Assembly (NCBI GenBank): GCA_963724625.1
Contig: CAVRVO010000005.1
Span: 124,001-188,000 of the forward strand
Length of the DNA: 64,000 nt
Reading direction: 5' to 3'
Source of the DNA: DATBVX01 sp963724625
GTDB taxonomy: Bacteria > Pseudomonadota > Gammaproteobacteria > Steroidobacterales > Steroidobacteraceae
Made by a program: the position numbers and the translations under genes. This document shows positions 44,840 through 54,001 of this stretch, piece by piece. The notes under the pieces were generated by a model. That model was not told the DNA's origin. It did no database searches and saw only the letters and a list, made by a program, of their open reading frames with translations. How positions within the stretch are numbered: the stretch's first letter is position 1; each line of letters starts with the position of its first letter.

Positions 44840-45618
44840 TTCACCTGAAATCCGTTCCTGCGATAGGTCTCTAGTGCCTCGCCAGTCGTCATCGCGCGCA
44901 GTGCCGCGCGAACCTGTGGGGTGTCGCGACCGGCGACCGCCGCGAAAGAATAGAGAATAGGCTCATGGCTATTGGGCGGGAAGGCGGCAACGACCCGCAC
45001 GGCCTTCGATGCCAACGCATCGGTTGTGTACACAATGCCGAGCGGCGTCTCACCGCGTTCCACCAGCGCCAGCGCAGCGCGCACATTCTCCGCGCGAGCC
45101 AGGTGGGGCTCGACGGTCTTCCACCAGCCGTAGTGCTCGAGCGCCTGCTGTGCATAGCGCCCTGCCGGAACATGGGCCGGGTCACCGACGGCCAGGCGCC
45201 GTTCGCCGAGATACCTAGCCAGGTCGAACTTCGGTTCCAGCACGATCGCAGCAGTCTCATCCGCCGGTGCGACGATCACGAGGCCATTGCCGATAGGGCG
45301 CGTCCAGGTGTCCTTGGCGATGAGCTTGCGCGTATCGAGATACGCCATCCATTCCTCGTCGGCCGAGACGAAGATATCGGCGCCAGCGCCATTCTCGATC
45401 TGCTTGGCGAGAATGGAGCTGGACGCGAACGAAAGCTTCAGCTTCGCACCATGGGTCTCAAGCTCTGCGGCAATCTGTTGCAGCGCCTCCGTCAACGATG
45501 CGGCTGCAAAGATGGTGGTGGGCTTGACCGGCCTTTCCTGTTCGGCGGCGAGCACAACGCTCGGGCACAGGAAACTGACATACAGCAGCGTCAGGAGCAG
45601 GCGGCGATTGACAGGCAT
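44836..45618 (-). CDS. modA: Molybdate ABC transporter substrate-binding protein ModA
   Basis: This is a 260-residue periplasmic protein with signal peptide RRLLLTLLYVSFLCPSVVLA. The molybdate-binding N-terminal strand TIFAAASLTEAL, then KLSFASSSILAKQIENGA and ADIFVSADEEW are typical of ModA. It captures MoO4(2-). The ATG at 45618 places the signal peptide correctly. A candidate ModE box lies about 27 bp upstream. Confidence 0.95.
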   Translation of the reverse strand: MPVNRRLLLTLLYVSFLCPSVVLAAEQERPVKPTTIFAAASLTEALQQIAAELETHGAKLKLSFASSSILAKQIENGAGADIFVSADEEWMAYLDTRKLIAKDTWTRPIGNGLVIVAPADETAAIVLEPKFDLARYLGERRLAVGDPAHVPAGRYAQQALEHYGWWKTVEPHLARAENVRAALALVERGETPLGIVYTTDALASKAVRVVAAFPPNSHEPILYSFAAVAGRDTPQVRAALRAMTTGEALETYRRNGFQVK

Positions 45619-45644
45619 GACACGATCCCGGGTGTGGTGGGGAC

Positions 45645-45668
45645 CGTTATTCTGGCGCGAATATAACG
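45645..45668. promoter_or_regulatory. Candidate ModE box upstream of modA
   Basis: The 24-base site starts CGTTAT and ends AATATAACG. Its length and spacing equal the CGTTATATA - N6 - TATATAACG core of the known ModE operator; the right half matches 8 of 9 bases and the left half about 6 of 9. It lies upstream of modABC. No modE gene is in the window. Confidence 0.55.
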
Positions 45669-45677
45669 AACTGCAAG

Positions 45678-46529
45678 TCAGCCGAAGTAGGCGTAGGCGC
45701 GAATCTCTACACTGGCGCGGGGCGGCACACCGTCCGGGCAGGTCGGATCGTTGAACGCGCTGTGAGGACACCCTTGCACGCGCTCCCGCTCCGAGTCGAA
45801 AGCTTTGAACACCAGGGCTTCCTCGGTGCGCATGCGCGAGAAGTAGAACCAGCGATGTTCCGGGTTGAAACGATACAGAGATGATTCGAAACGGATCTCT
45901 GGCGCATTGGGCGGATCGATCACCGCCATGCCTGTCACCACATCGGTCAGTCGGGTGCTGGGAGCCGCGCAGACGCCGAGCGGCACATCCTGCGGTGGCG
46001 CAGACAACACCCGCCAGACGTTGAAGGCCGCATACCGACCTCGCAGCCAACGCTCCGGATCCTCTACGCCAGCGTTCTTCAGGTGCATGAGCGCGAAGTC
46101 GTCAAACGACTTGCGACTGTAGTCAACATGCACGAAGCGCGCGGGGCGTGAATTGAGCAGGGCTCCAGAATTCGCGGAGCGCTCGCCCCAGCGCAGAACC
46201 ACGCCCGTCGCGAGAACCTTGGGCGCGCCGGTGAGCTGGGCGATCAAGCGCTCGGTCTCCGGACGGTAAACGCGCTGGACCTCGTCTGCATCACGGAAGT
46301 CGAGCATTGCGGTTGGATTTTCAACGAGCCGAAAGCCTTCGCGATCGAGTGACAGGCGCGACTGCACGGGTCGCGCGTCGTGCACCCGGATCGAGTGGGT
46401 GGAGAGTTTGAGGTTGTTATCAACCTTGTGGGCATAGAAGACCGGCAGCTCGTCCATGTCGTCGAGGTAGTTCACCGTCGATTCGACGGTCGGGCAATGG
46501 GCGATCAGGTCGGGCTGGATTGCTGCCAT
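45678..46529 (-). CDS. CmcJ/NvfI family oxidoreductase
   Basis: This 283-residue protein shows the CmcJ/NvfI pattern: VLRWGERSANSGALLNSRPARFVHVDYS, then AFNVWRVLSAPPQDVPLGVC, then SLYRFNPEHRWFYFSRMRTEEALVFKAFDS. Members act in modification of secondary metabolites (the cephamycin methoxylation partner CmcJ and fungal NvfI, an Fe/2-oxoglutarate-like enzyme). The substrate here is unknown. It is divergent from the MHS transporter, 74 bp apart, so the transporter may handle its substrate or product. Confidence 0.75.
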   Translation of the reverse strand: MAAIQPDLIAHCPTVESTVNYLDDMDELPVFYAHKVDNNLKLSTHSIRVHDARPVQSRLSLDREGFRLVENPTAMLDFRDADEVQRVYRPETERLIAQLTGAPKVLATGVVLRWGERSANSGALLNSRPARFVHVDYSRKSFDDFALMHLKNAGVEDPERWLRGRYAAFNVWRVLSAPPQDVPLGVCAAPSTRLTDVVTGMAVIDPPNAPEIRFESSLYRFNPEHRWFYFSRMRTEEALVFKAFDSERERVQGCPHSAFNDPTCPDGVPPRASVEIRAYAYFG

Positions 46530-46603
46530 GGGGAAAAATAATGGACTGTGCCCGCGTGGCTCGCAATGGGTAGAGTAGCGCTCACAGCACCCGGAGGAGC
46601 GCC

Positions 46604-48208
46604 GTGGCGAGAGAACAAGAAGCACAACCCCAGGCGGCCGGAAAAGGCATCGATCGCGCCCACCGGCGCATTATTTTTGCCTCGGCTCTCGGCACCGTCT
46701 TCGAGTGGTATGACTTCTATCTCTACGGCACGCTCGCGGTCTTCTTTGGCGCGCTGTTCTTTCCGCCCGGCAACGACACCGCAGCCTTCCTCGCGAGCCT
46801 TGCCACCTTCGGTGCGGGCTTTGCCGTTCGCCCGTTCGGTGCCCTGATCTTCGGACGGATCGGTGACCTGGTCGGCCGCAAGTACACCTTCCTGATCACG
46901 ATCGTGGTGATGGGTTTCGGGACCGCACTGGTCGGAGTGCTGCCCACCTACGCACAGATTGGAATCTGGGCGCCGGTGCTTCTGGTCACCTTGCGGCTGG
47001 CGCAGGGCCTGGCGCTCGGCGGTGAGTACGGCGGCGCGGCGACGTACGTCGCGGAGCACGCGCCACACGGCCAACGCGGCTATTACACCAGCTGGATCCA
47101 GACCACAGCGACCCTCGGGTTCTTTCTGTCCCTCGCGGTCATCCTCGCCTGCCGGATCGGCTTCGGGGATGATGAGTTCAAGGCCTCGGGCTGGCGGATT
47201 CCGTTCCTGCTCTCAGTGTTCCTGCTGGCGATCTCGGTCTACATCCGTCTCAAGCTGAGCGAGTCGCCCCTGTTTGCGGAAATGAAAGCGCAAGGCCGAC
47301 ACTCGCGCGCGCCACTCACGGAGAGCTTCGGTAACTGGCGCAATCTCAAGATCGTGCTGCTGGCGCTGTTCGGCGCGACGGCCGGGCAGGGCGTGGTCTG
47401 GTACACGGGCCAGTTCTACGCACTCTTCTTTCTTCAGAACACCCTCAAAGTCGATTTCAAGCTTTCCTACCTGCTTGTCGCCGTGGCGCTCCTGATCGGG
47501 ACACCGTTCTTCGTCTTTTTCGGCCGCCTCTCGGATCGCATCGGGCGCAAGCCCGTCCTCGTCATCGGCTGTCTGCTGGCGGCCCTCACCTTCATTCCGA
47601 TCTTCAAGGGCCTCACCCACTACGCGAATCCGGCACTCGGCGATTACGAGGATCGTGCCGCCGTCACCGTGGCCGCGCGCGACTGTCACTTCAATATCTT
47701 CGCCAAGCCTTCCACGCCTTGCGATCGCGCCAAGGACTTCCTTACCAAAGCGGGCCTCAGTTACACCTCGCTCCCTCCAGCGGGCGACGCAGAGGTCCTG
47801 ACCACGATCGCAGGCGAGAAGCTCACGGGCTTCGATGAAGCCACGTACAAACAAGCGCTGGAAACAAGCGGCTATCCGGTGAAGGCAGATCCGGCGCGCA
47901 TGAACAAGCCCATGACCGTACTGCTGCTCGTTATTCTCATGCTGTACGTGACCATGGTGTACGGGCCGATTGCCGCGTTCCTGGTCGAGCTCTTCCCAAC
48001 GCGGATTCGCTACTCATCGATGAGCCTGCCGTATCACATCGGCAATGGCTGGTTCGGCGGGTTCTTGCCCTTCATTGCGGCGGCGTTGGTGGTGCGCGCC
48101 GGGGATATCTACTACGGGCTCTGGTATCCGATCGTCGTGGCGCTCGGGACCGGGATCGTGGGCCTCATCTTCATGCGCGAGACCCGCGACGTTGATTTGC
48201 GTCGATAA
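46604..48208 (+). CDS. MFS transporter, metabolite:H+ symporter (MHS)
   Basis: This is a 534-residue MHS-type transporter (KgtP/ProP/ShiA relatives) with SALGTVFEWYDFYLYGTLAVFF, GRIGDLVGRKYTF and ALGGEYGGAATYVAEHAP. A hydrophilic segment of about 80 residues (about 345-425) with two cysteines (RDCHFNIF ... TPCDRAKDF) interrupts the C-terminal helix bundle. The start is GTG at 46604 with GGAGGAG upstream. Substrate unknown; likely a carboxylic acid. The gene is followed by a large palindrome. Confidence 0.88.
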   Translation: MAREQEAQPQAAGKGIDRAHRRIIFASALGTVFEWYDFYLYGTLAVFFGALFFPPGNDTAAFLASLATFGAGFAVRPFGALIFGRIGDLVGRKYTFLITIVVMGFGTALVGVLPTYAQIGIWAPVLLVTLRLAQGLALGGEYGGAATYVAEHAPHGQRGYYTSWIQTTATLGFFLSLAVILACRIGFGDDEFKASGWRIPFLLSVFLLAISVYIRLKLSESPLFAEMKAQGRHSRAPLTESFGNWRNLKIVLLALFGATAGQGVVWYTGQFYALFFLQNTLKVDFKLSYLLVAVALLIGTPFFVFFGRLSDRIGRKPVLVIGCLLAALTFIPIFKGLTHYANPALGDYEDRAAVTVAARDCHFNIFAKPSTPCDRAKDFLTKAGLSYTSLPPAGDAEVLTTIAGEKLTGFDEATYKQALETSGYPVKADPARMNKPMTVLLLVILMLYVTMVYGPIAAFLVELFPTRIRYSSMSLPYHIGNGWFGGFLPFIAAALVVRAGDIYYGLWYPIVVALGTGIVGLIFMRETRDVDLRR

Positions 48209-48209
48209 G

Positions 48210-48345
48210 GGATTCGGACATCGGGTCTGGGGGGAATTGTGCCAACCGGGGCGGTCAGTGTTCGCGGGTTTGCCTTGTAAGGCACTACCGAAGTAAGCGT
48301 GATCAGCCCTGGTTGGCACAATCCCCCCACCCGATGTTCGAATCC
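48210..48345. repeat. Large imperfect palindrome between convergent genes
   Basis: Arms of about 40 bases (left from GGATTCGGACATCGGGT to TTGTGCCAACC, right the complement from GGTTGGCACAAT to TTCGAATCC) differ only at a few bases and small indels. They flank a 56-base centre that contains its own small hairpin (GCCTTGTAAGGC). It lies between the MHS transporter stop and the outer-membrane protein stop. It could be a bidirectional terminator or a MITE/REP-like element. Confidence 0.8.
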
Positions 48346-48353
48346 TCCATATT

Positions 48354-49154
48354 TCAGAAGCGGTAGGTTGCTCCAAGCGTCAACGGAAACGTCCAGCGGC
48401 TATCACCCTCGTGAGTAGTATCGAACCCCAGCGCCGCAAGCTGCGGATCGTTACCGGCACGCGCCGCGCCCATGTGCTCTCCCGCAATGGAGAATTGCAG
48501 GTCGACGTTCTGCGGCGCGTGGTAGTCGACACCCGCTTCGAGGCTCTGCGAGAACACCGTGGTCGCACGCGCGAAGCGCAGACCGGCGATCGTGGTCGAT
48601 GAGTCCGGAATGTCGAGCGCGCCCGTCATGTCATGCAGCCGGGTAGCCCCAAGCGCTGCGCCGCCGAAGACGCGCCACGAATCCCCGGTGGGAACGTAGT
48701 AGCGCGAGCCGAGCATCAGCGAATAGGTATTGGTGTCGTTGAAGCGGCCCACGAGCGGCGCTGATTTCGCCAGGTCCGGCGAGGTGATCAGGCCAATGGT
48801 GCTCGTCTGGCCGTCGAGAGCGTTGTAGCCGAAGCGCGCATAGGCATCGGCGTTTTCCGTCACTGCGTAGCTCAATTCGGCGCCCACGTCGTAGCGCGAG
48901 CGGTAGATGTCCTCGTAGGTGATCGTCTCGGTCGCTACCGATCCCGGCGTTCCGGTGAGTCCCGGAATGAGCGGCCCGAGGTCAGGGACGCTGACGAGAC
49001 GGTTGGTGGAGAAGTCGCCGTGCATGCCGAGCGTGTCGCCCGCGTACACCTGCAGACCCCAGGGATTGTCCTCAGTCGCGGCGTGAGTCGCGGGCGCTGC
49101 CGCGGCGAGTAAAACGGAGAGCGCGCCGGGCCTCAGCTTTCGGATCGTAAACAT
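48354..49154 (-). CDS. Outer-membrane beta-barrel protein
   Basis: This is a 266-residue protein with signal peptide (SVLLAAAAPATHAA) and an alternating beta pattern ending in Tyr-Arg-Phe (LGATYRF), the C-terminal barrel signature. Segments such as RYDVGAELSYAVTENADAYARFGYNAL and WRVFGGAALGATRLHD look like transmembrane strands. The ATG at 49154 has AGGAG eight bases upstream, which decides it over 49163. Specific role unknown. Confidence 0.75.
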   Translation of the reverse strand: MFTIRKLRPGALSVLLAAAAPATHAATEDNPWGLQVYAGDTLGMHGDFSTNRLVSVPDLGPLIPGLTGTPGSVATETITYEDIYRSRYDVGAELSYAVTENADAYARFGYNALDGQTSTIGLITSPDLAKSAPLVGRFNDTNTYSLMLGSRYYVPTGDSWRVFGGAALGATRLHDMTGALDIPDSSTTIAGLRFARATTVFSQSLEAGVDYHAPQNVDLQFSIAGEHMGAARAGNDPQLAALGFDTTHEGDSRWTFPLTLGATYRF

Positions 49155-49354
49155 GAGTATCACTCCTTTCGCAATTGACTCTGCCGATCCATCCCGCCGC
49201 GGACTGACAGCTTCGACGCGCGAGGGCGGGGGAAGTTGACGGGATTAATTCTTCTTTAAATTCTTCACACTTCTTGGTGAATGAAACTATTTGTGCAACT
49301 AGCATCGGCACTTCCCACCTCGTTCGTGCTCTAAGAAGGCTCACCAACGCGGCG

Positions 49355-50497
49355 ATGATAAGAATGCGGATCGAAATACTCGGAACCTGGGCCGCCGTAC
49401 TGGCGCCCCTTCTGATGGTTGCGTGCACCAACGGCAGTGCTAACGAACCTCATCGAGTGCCACCAATACCGGTGGTCGTGGCAGAAGTTGAGCTGCGCAC
49501 GGTGCCGGCGACGCTCACCGCTATCGGCACAGTCGAGTCGAGCGGCAGTGTGAATGTGCAGCCGCGGGTCGACGGGCAGATCGTGCGGATCTTCGTGGCG
49601 GATGGCGCCGAGGTGCGCGCCGGTCAGCCGCTGATCCAGATCGATCCCGCCCCGTATGACATCCAGCTTCGCATCGCGCAGGCGACGCTGGCGCGCGATG
49701 AGGCCCGGTTCGAGAACGCGCGCACCAAGGAAGCGCATGGGCGAGCACTGCTCGATCAACGCTTCATTTCGCAGGACGATCACGCGCAGCTCAAGTCGGA
49801 TCTCGATGCCGCCAATGCGACCGTGGCTTTGGACCGCGCCGCCGTCGACAACGCGCAATTGCAACTCGACTACGCGACCATCAAGGCGCCGGTGGCGGGC
49901 AAGCTCGGCGTCATCAACCAGAAGGTTGGCAACACGGTGCATGCGAACGCGCAATCGACCACCACCCAACCACCGCTCACCACACTCAACATCCTTGACC
50001 CGGTCGATGTGTCGTTCGCGATTCCCGAGCAGCAGCTCGGCGCGTTGCGTGCGACGCTGATGGCCGCACCGCCCGAAGTGGACATCGCGGTAAATTCCGG
50101 CACGGCGGCACCGAGCCGGATGACCGGCAAGGTCAGTTTCATCGACAACGCCGCCGATCCAACCACCGGTACTCTGCATTTGCGCGCGCGCTTCGGGAAT
50201 GCGTCGCACGCCCTGTGGCCGGGTCAGTTTGTGACGGTTACGTTGCACATCGGTGTCGATTCCGCTGCAACCGTCATTCCCGCCGAAGCGGTCGAAAACG
50301 GCCCTGAGGGTACCTTCGTGTACGTCGTGAACGCGCACGACGTTGCCGAGCAACGCATGGTCAAGGTGCAGCGCACGACTGACAAATGGGCGATCGTCTC
50401 CGGCGTCACGCCGCGCGAGCGTGTCGTGACCGACGGACAGTCGCGCCTGCAACCTGGGAGCCCCGTGGCGCTTAAAGCTGCCGCGAAACCCGGATGA
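49355..50497 (+). CDS. RND efflux periplasmic adaptor (membrane fusion lipoprotein)
   Basis: This is a protein of about 380 residues with lipobox LLMVAC (Cys24), the biotinyl-lipoyl-like hairpin domain (VNVQPRVDGQIVRIFVADGAEVRAGQPLIQIDP ... LDYATIKAPVAGKLGVI), then a beta-barrel and membrane-proximal domain. It links the inner-membrane RND pump to an outer-membrane channel. The gene overlaps the pump start by 4 bp (ATGA). No TolC-like gene is nearby. The lipobox decides the start region, although ATG 49364 is equally possible. Confidence 0.9.
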   Translation: MIRMRIEILGTWAAVLAPLLMVACTNGSANEPHRVPPIPVVVAEVELRTVPATLTAIGTVESSGSVNVQPRVDGQIVRIFVADGAEVRAGQPLIQIDPAPYDIQLRIAQATLARDEARFENARTKEAHGRALLDQRFISQDDHAQLKSDLDAANATVALDRAAVDNAQLQLDYATIKAPVAGKLGVINQKVGNTVHANAQSTTTQPPLTTLNILDPVDVSFAIPEQQLGALRATLMAAPPEVDIAVNSGTAAPSRMTGKVSFIDNAADPTTGTLHLRARFGNASHALWPGQFVTVTLHIGVDSAATVIPAEAVENGPEGTFVYVVNAHDVAEQRMVKVQRTTDKWAIVSGVTPRERVVTDGQSRLQPGSPVALKAAAKPG

Positions 50498-53400
50498 ATC
50501 TTTCCGAGCTCTTCGTTCGCCGGCCCGTCGCGACCGCGCTCCTGACGGCGGGTGTTTTCTGTTTCGGTGCGCTCGCGTACCTGACGCTGCCGGTCTCGGA
50601 TCTGCCGGCTGTGGACTTCCCGACCATCACCGTCACCGCGTCGCTCCCGGGGGCGAGCCCTGAGACGATGGCAGCAGCGGTCGCGACACCATTGGAAAAG
50701 CAGCTCTCGACCATTGCCTCGATCGATTCGATGAGCTCCACCAGCAGCGAGGGCTCGACGCAGATCACGCTGCAGTTCGCCCTCGATCGCAACATCGACG
50801 CCGCCGCACAGGACGTGCAGACAGCGATTGCCGCGGCTGCGCGCCAGCTGCCGCCGGACATGCCGGACCCGCCGTCGTTTCGCAAGGTCAACCCGGCCGA
50901 CTCCTCGATCATCGTCCTCACCCTGACCTCCAAGACACTTCCGATGCCGAAGGTGGACGAGTACGCGGAGGACCTCCTCGCCGAGCGCATCTCGACACTT
51001 GCCGGTGTCGCGCAGGTGCAGGTGTTCGGCGCGCAGAAATACGCGGTACGCGTGCAGCTCGATCCACGGCGCCTCGCCGCTCGCGGACTCGGCGTTGATG
51101 AGGTGGTGAGCGCGATCCAGGGCGGCAACGTCAATCTGCCCTCCGGCACGCTGAACGGAACGCAACGCACGTTCGTGGTCGAGGCCAACGGACAACTGCA
51201 AGACGCAGCCGCCTACCGCCCGCTCGTGGTCGCATACCGCAACGGTGCCCCGGTGCACCTCAACGAGCTCGGCCATGTGCTCGACAGCACTGAGAACGAC
51301 AAGGCGGGCGCGTGGATCGGCAAGGACCTCACGCGCGGCATCGTGCTCGGCGTACAACGGCAACCTGGCGCCAACACGCTCGCGGTCGTGGATTCGATCA
51401 AGGCGCTGTTGCCCGAGCTTCGCAGCCAGTTGCCAGCGGGGCTCGAGCTCACTCCGGTCTACGATCGTTCACAGACGATTCGCGGCTCCGTCAACGACGT
51501 CAAGCTGACGCTGCTTCTCGCGCTCGGCCTCGTGGTGCTGGTGATTTTCCTTTTCCTGCGCAACGTGCGGGCCTCGCTCATTCCGAGCATCGCGATCCCG
51601 ATGTCTTTCGCCGGCACGTTCGTCGTCATGTACCTGCTCGGCTTCAGCGTCGACAACCTGTCACTCATGGCGCTGACGCTCTGCGTCGGGTTCGTGGTGG
51701 ACGATGCGATCGTCGTGCTCGAGAACATCTCCCGACATCTCGAGAGTGGCTTGTCACCTGTCGAGGCAACCCTGCAAGGCACGCGCGAGATCGGCTTCAC
51801 CATCGTGTCGATGACGATCTCGCTCGCCGCGGTGTTCATCCCCGTGCTCTTCATGGGCGGAATCGTCGGGCGCCTGTTCCACGAATTTGCAATCACCGTG
51901 GTGGCCGCGATCCTGCTTTCGGGCCTGGTCTCACTGACCCTGACCCCGGTGCTCTGCAGTCGGATGCTGAAACACCGGACGCCGGAAACGGACCGCCAGC
52001 CCGGATTGTTCGAAAAGGTGAGGGCGGTCTACCACGACAGCCTGGTATGGAGCCTCGCTCATCGCCGCACGCTCATCGCGGTTTTCATCGCCAGTCTCAT
52101 CGGCACCGCGATCCTGTTCGTGGTGGTGCCGAAGGGCTTCACCACGAACGACGACACGGGCCTGCTCATCGGTTCGACAGAAGCGGCGCCCAACATCGCC
52201 TTCGAGGCGATGGCGGAGAAGCAGAAGGAAGCCATCAAGGTGATCGCGGCGAGCCCGCACGTGACGAGCGTCATCGGGTTCGTCGGCGCAGGCGGACCGA
52301 ATACCGGCTTGAGTGCAGGCCGCCTGATCGTGCCGCTGACGCCTGCCGATGAGCGCCCGCTGGCGCAGCGCGTGCTCGAAGAGCTACGCCCGCACCTCAA
52401 CGGCATTCCCGGACTCAGCGTGTTTCTGCAGAACCAGCCGGCGCTGCGCATCGGTGGACGCATTACCAAGAGCGAGTTCCAGTACTCGGTCATGGACCCG
52501 GACATGGATGAGCTCATCCAGTGGGTACCGAAGCTGGTGGAGCGCCTGCGTGCCACGCACGTGCTCGAGGATGTGTCGAGCGATCTGATTCTCAACAATC
52601 CCAAGGTGCAGGTGCAGATCGATCGCGAGCGTGCTGGAGCGCTGGGCGTCAGCGCCGATCAGGTCGAGCAGGCTCTGTTCACCGCATACGGTCCGCGCCA
52701 GGTATCGACGATCTTCGGCGCCACCGACCAGTACCAGGTCATCGCGGAGCTGATGCCGCAGTTTCAGCGCGATCCCGGCGCACTGTCGCTCCTTTATGTG
52801 CGCAGCTCGAACGGGAATCTCGTGCCGCTCGATGCCGTCGCCTCTCTCAAGGTGATGACTGGGCCGCTCAGCATTTCACACGTCGGCCAGCTCCCCGCCG
52901 CCACGATCTCCTTCAACCTCGCGCCCGGTAAATCGCTGAGTGATGCGGTCCGGGCGGTCGAGCAGGCGCAACGCGAGCTGCAGGCCCCCGCGACGCTCCT
53001 CGGCCGATTCCAGGGCACGGCGCAGGCATTCGAATCTTCACTCGCAGGTCTCGGAGTTCTCCTGCTCCTCGCAGTGTTCACGATCTACCTGGTGCTTGGC
53101 GTGCTGTACGAGAGTGCGATCCATCCGCTCACGATTCTCTCGGGACTGCCGGCCGCGGGCTTCGGTGCACTGATCACGCTGCTGCTCCTCGGCAAGGATC
53201 TCGACCTGTTCGCGTTTCTCGGCCTGATCCTGCTGATCGGCGTGGTAAAGAAGAACGCCATCATGATGATCGACTTCGCGCTCGAAGCGCAGCGCTTGCA
53301 TCATCTCGAGCCTGCGGCGGCGATGCTCGAGGCCTGTGTGCTGCGGTTCCGGCCGATCATGATGACGACCTGCGCGGCGATCCTCGCAACGATGCCGATT

Positions 53401-53595
53401 GCACTCGGTTGGGGCGCGAGCGGCGCGTCGCGCCAATCACTGGGCCTTGCGGTCGTCGGCGGCCTGGTGGTCTCGCAGTTGCTCACTCTCTATATAACGC
53501 CCGTCATCTACCTCGAGTTCGAAGGCTTGATGAGCCGCTGGCGTGAGAAAAGGAAGGAGAGATCCGAGGTCGCAGGAGCTGCGACTCCAGCCTGA
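50494..53595 (+). CDS. RND multidrug efflux transporter (HAE1 family, MdtB/MuxB-like)
   Basis: This is a 1033-residue, 12-TM RND pump. It begins LSELFVRRPVATALLTAG, has FVVDDAIVVLENISRHLE (the TM4 acidic proton-relay helix), repeated LP..LP periplasmic pore/docking domains, and EACVLRFRPIMMTTCAAIL late. It expels drugs or toxic compounds using the proton motive force. Substrate unknown. It forms an operon with the adaptor upstream. Confidence 0.94.
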   Translation: MNLSELFVRRPVATALLTAGVFCFGALAYLTLPVSDLPAVDFPTITVTASLPGASPETMAAAVATPLEKQLSTIASIDSMSSTSSEGSTQITLQFALDRNIDAAAQDVQTAIAAAARQLPPDMPDPPSFRKVNPADSSIIVLTLTSKTLPMPKVDEYAEDLLAERISTLAGVAQVQVFGAQKYAVRVQLDPRRLAARGLGVDEVVSAIQGGNVNLPSGTLNGTQRTFVVEANGQLQDAAAYRPLVVAYRNGAPVHLNELGHVLDSTENDKAGAWIGKDLTRGIVLGVQRQPGANTLAVVDSIKALLPELRSQLPAGLELTPVYDRSQTIRGSVNDVKLTLLLALGLVVLVIFLFLRNVRASLIPSIAIPMSFAGTFVVMYLLGFSVDNLSLMALTLCVGFVVDDAIVVLENISRHLESGLSPVEATLQGTREIGFTIVSMTISLAAVFIPVLFMGGIVGRLFHEFAITVVAAILLSGLVSLTLTPVLCSRMLKHRTPETDRQPGLFEKVRAVYHDSLVWSLAHRRTLIAVFIASLIGTAILFVVVPKGFTTNDDTGLLIGSTEAAPNIAFEAMAEKQKEAIKVIAASPHVTSVIGFVGAGGPNTGLSAGRLIVPLTPADERPLAQRVLEELRPHLNGIPGLSVFLQNQPALRIGGRITKSEFQYSVMDPDMDELIQWVPKLVERLRATHVLEDVSSDLILNNPKVQVQIDRERAGALGVSADQVEQALFTAYGPRQVSTIFGATDQYQVIAELMPQFQRDPGALSLLYVRSSNGNLVPLDAVASLKVMTGPLSISHVGQLPAATISFNLAPGKSLSDAVRAVEQAQRELQAPATLLGRFQGTAQAFESSLAGLGVLLLLAVFTIYLVLGVLYESAIHPLTILSGLPAAGFGALITLLLLGKDLDLFAFLGLILLIGVVKKNAIMMIDFALEAQRLHHLEPAAAMLEACVLRFRPIMMTTCAAILATMPIALGWGASGASRQSLGLAVVGGLVVSQLLTLYITPVIYLEFEGLMSRWREKRKERSEVAGAATPA

Positions 53596-53647
53596 GCGCC
53601 ACGCACCGCCCGGCGCAGGGTGCGCCGGGTCGGTGCACGCATGTCGA

Positions 53648-54001
53648 TCAGTTTTTCGCGGTGCGCACGGGCCGGTGCAGGGCCGTGAGTGTCGGCCGGT
53701 CGACAACAGTGATGGCGTTCGCGACTGCATCGTTGTAGCAGTTGCGCCACAGCACTTTGTGCTCAGGTTGCCTGTTGTCCAGATAGGAGCAGACGTTGCG
53801 AGCGGCTTGCTTGATGCGGCCGTACAGCACTTCGACGCCAGCCGGCTTCGACAGATCGAGATCGGCATAGCTCACCGTCACTTCCTTGGGTGCAACGTAA
53901 GGCGGGTCGGCGAGGGCGGCGCTTGCGCCCAAGGTGCCGGCGATCGCGGTGAGAGTGACCAGCCACTTGCTCGCGACTTTGGATGAATTGAACGTGCTCA
54001 T
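53648..54001 (-). CDS. UrcA family protein
   Basis: This is a 117-residue secreted protein with signal peptide KWLVTLTAIAGTLGASAALA. The UrcA-like core follows (VTVSYADLDLSKPAGVEVLYGRIKQAARNVC and LWRNCYNDAVANAI), with two Cys likely forming a disulfide. The function of this family is unknown. The ATG at 54001 has GGAG upstream with good spacing, deciding it over 54091. Confidence 0.85.
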   Translation of the reverse strand: MSTFNSSKVASKWLVTLTAIAGTLGASAALADPPYVAPKEVTVSYADLDLSKPAGVEVLYGRIKQAARNVCSYLDNRQPEHKVLWRNCYNDAVANAITVVDRPTLTALHRPVRTAKN

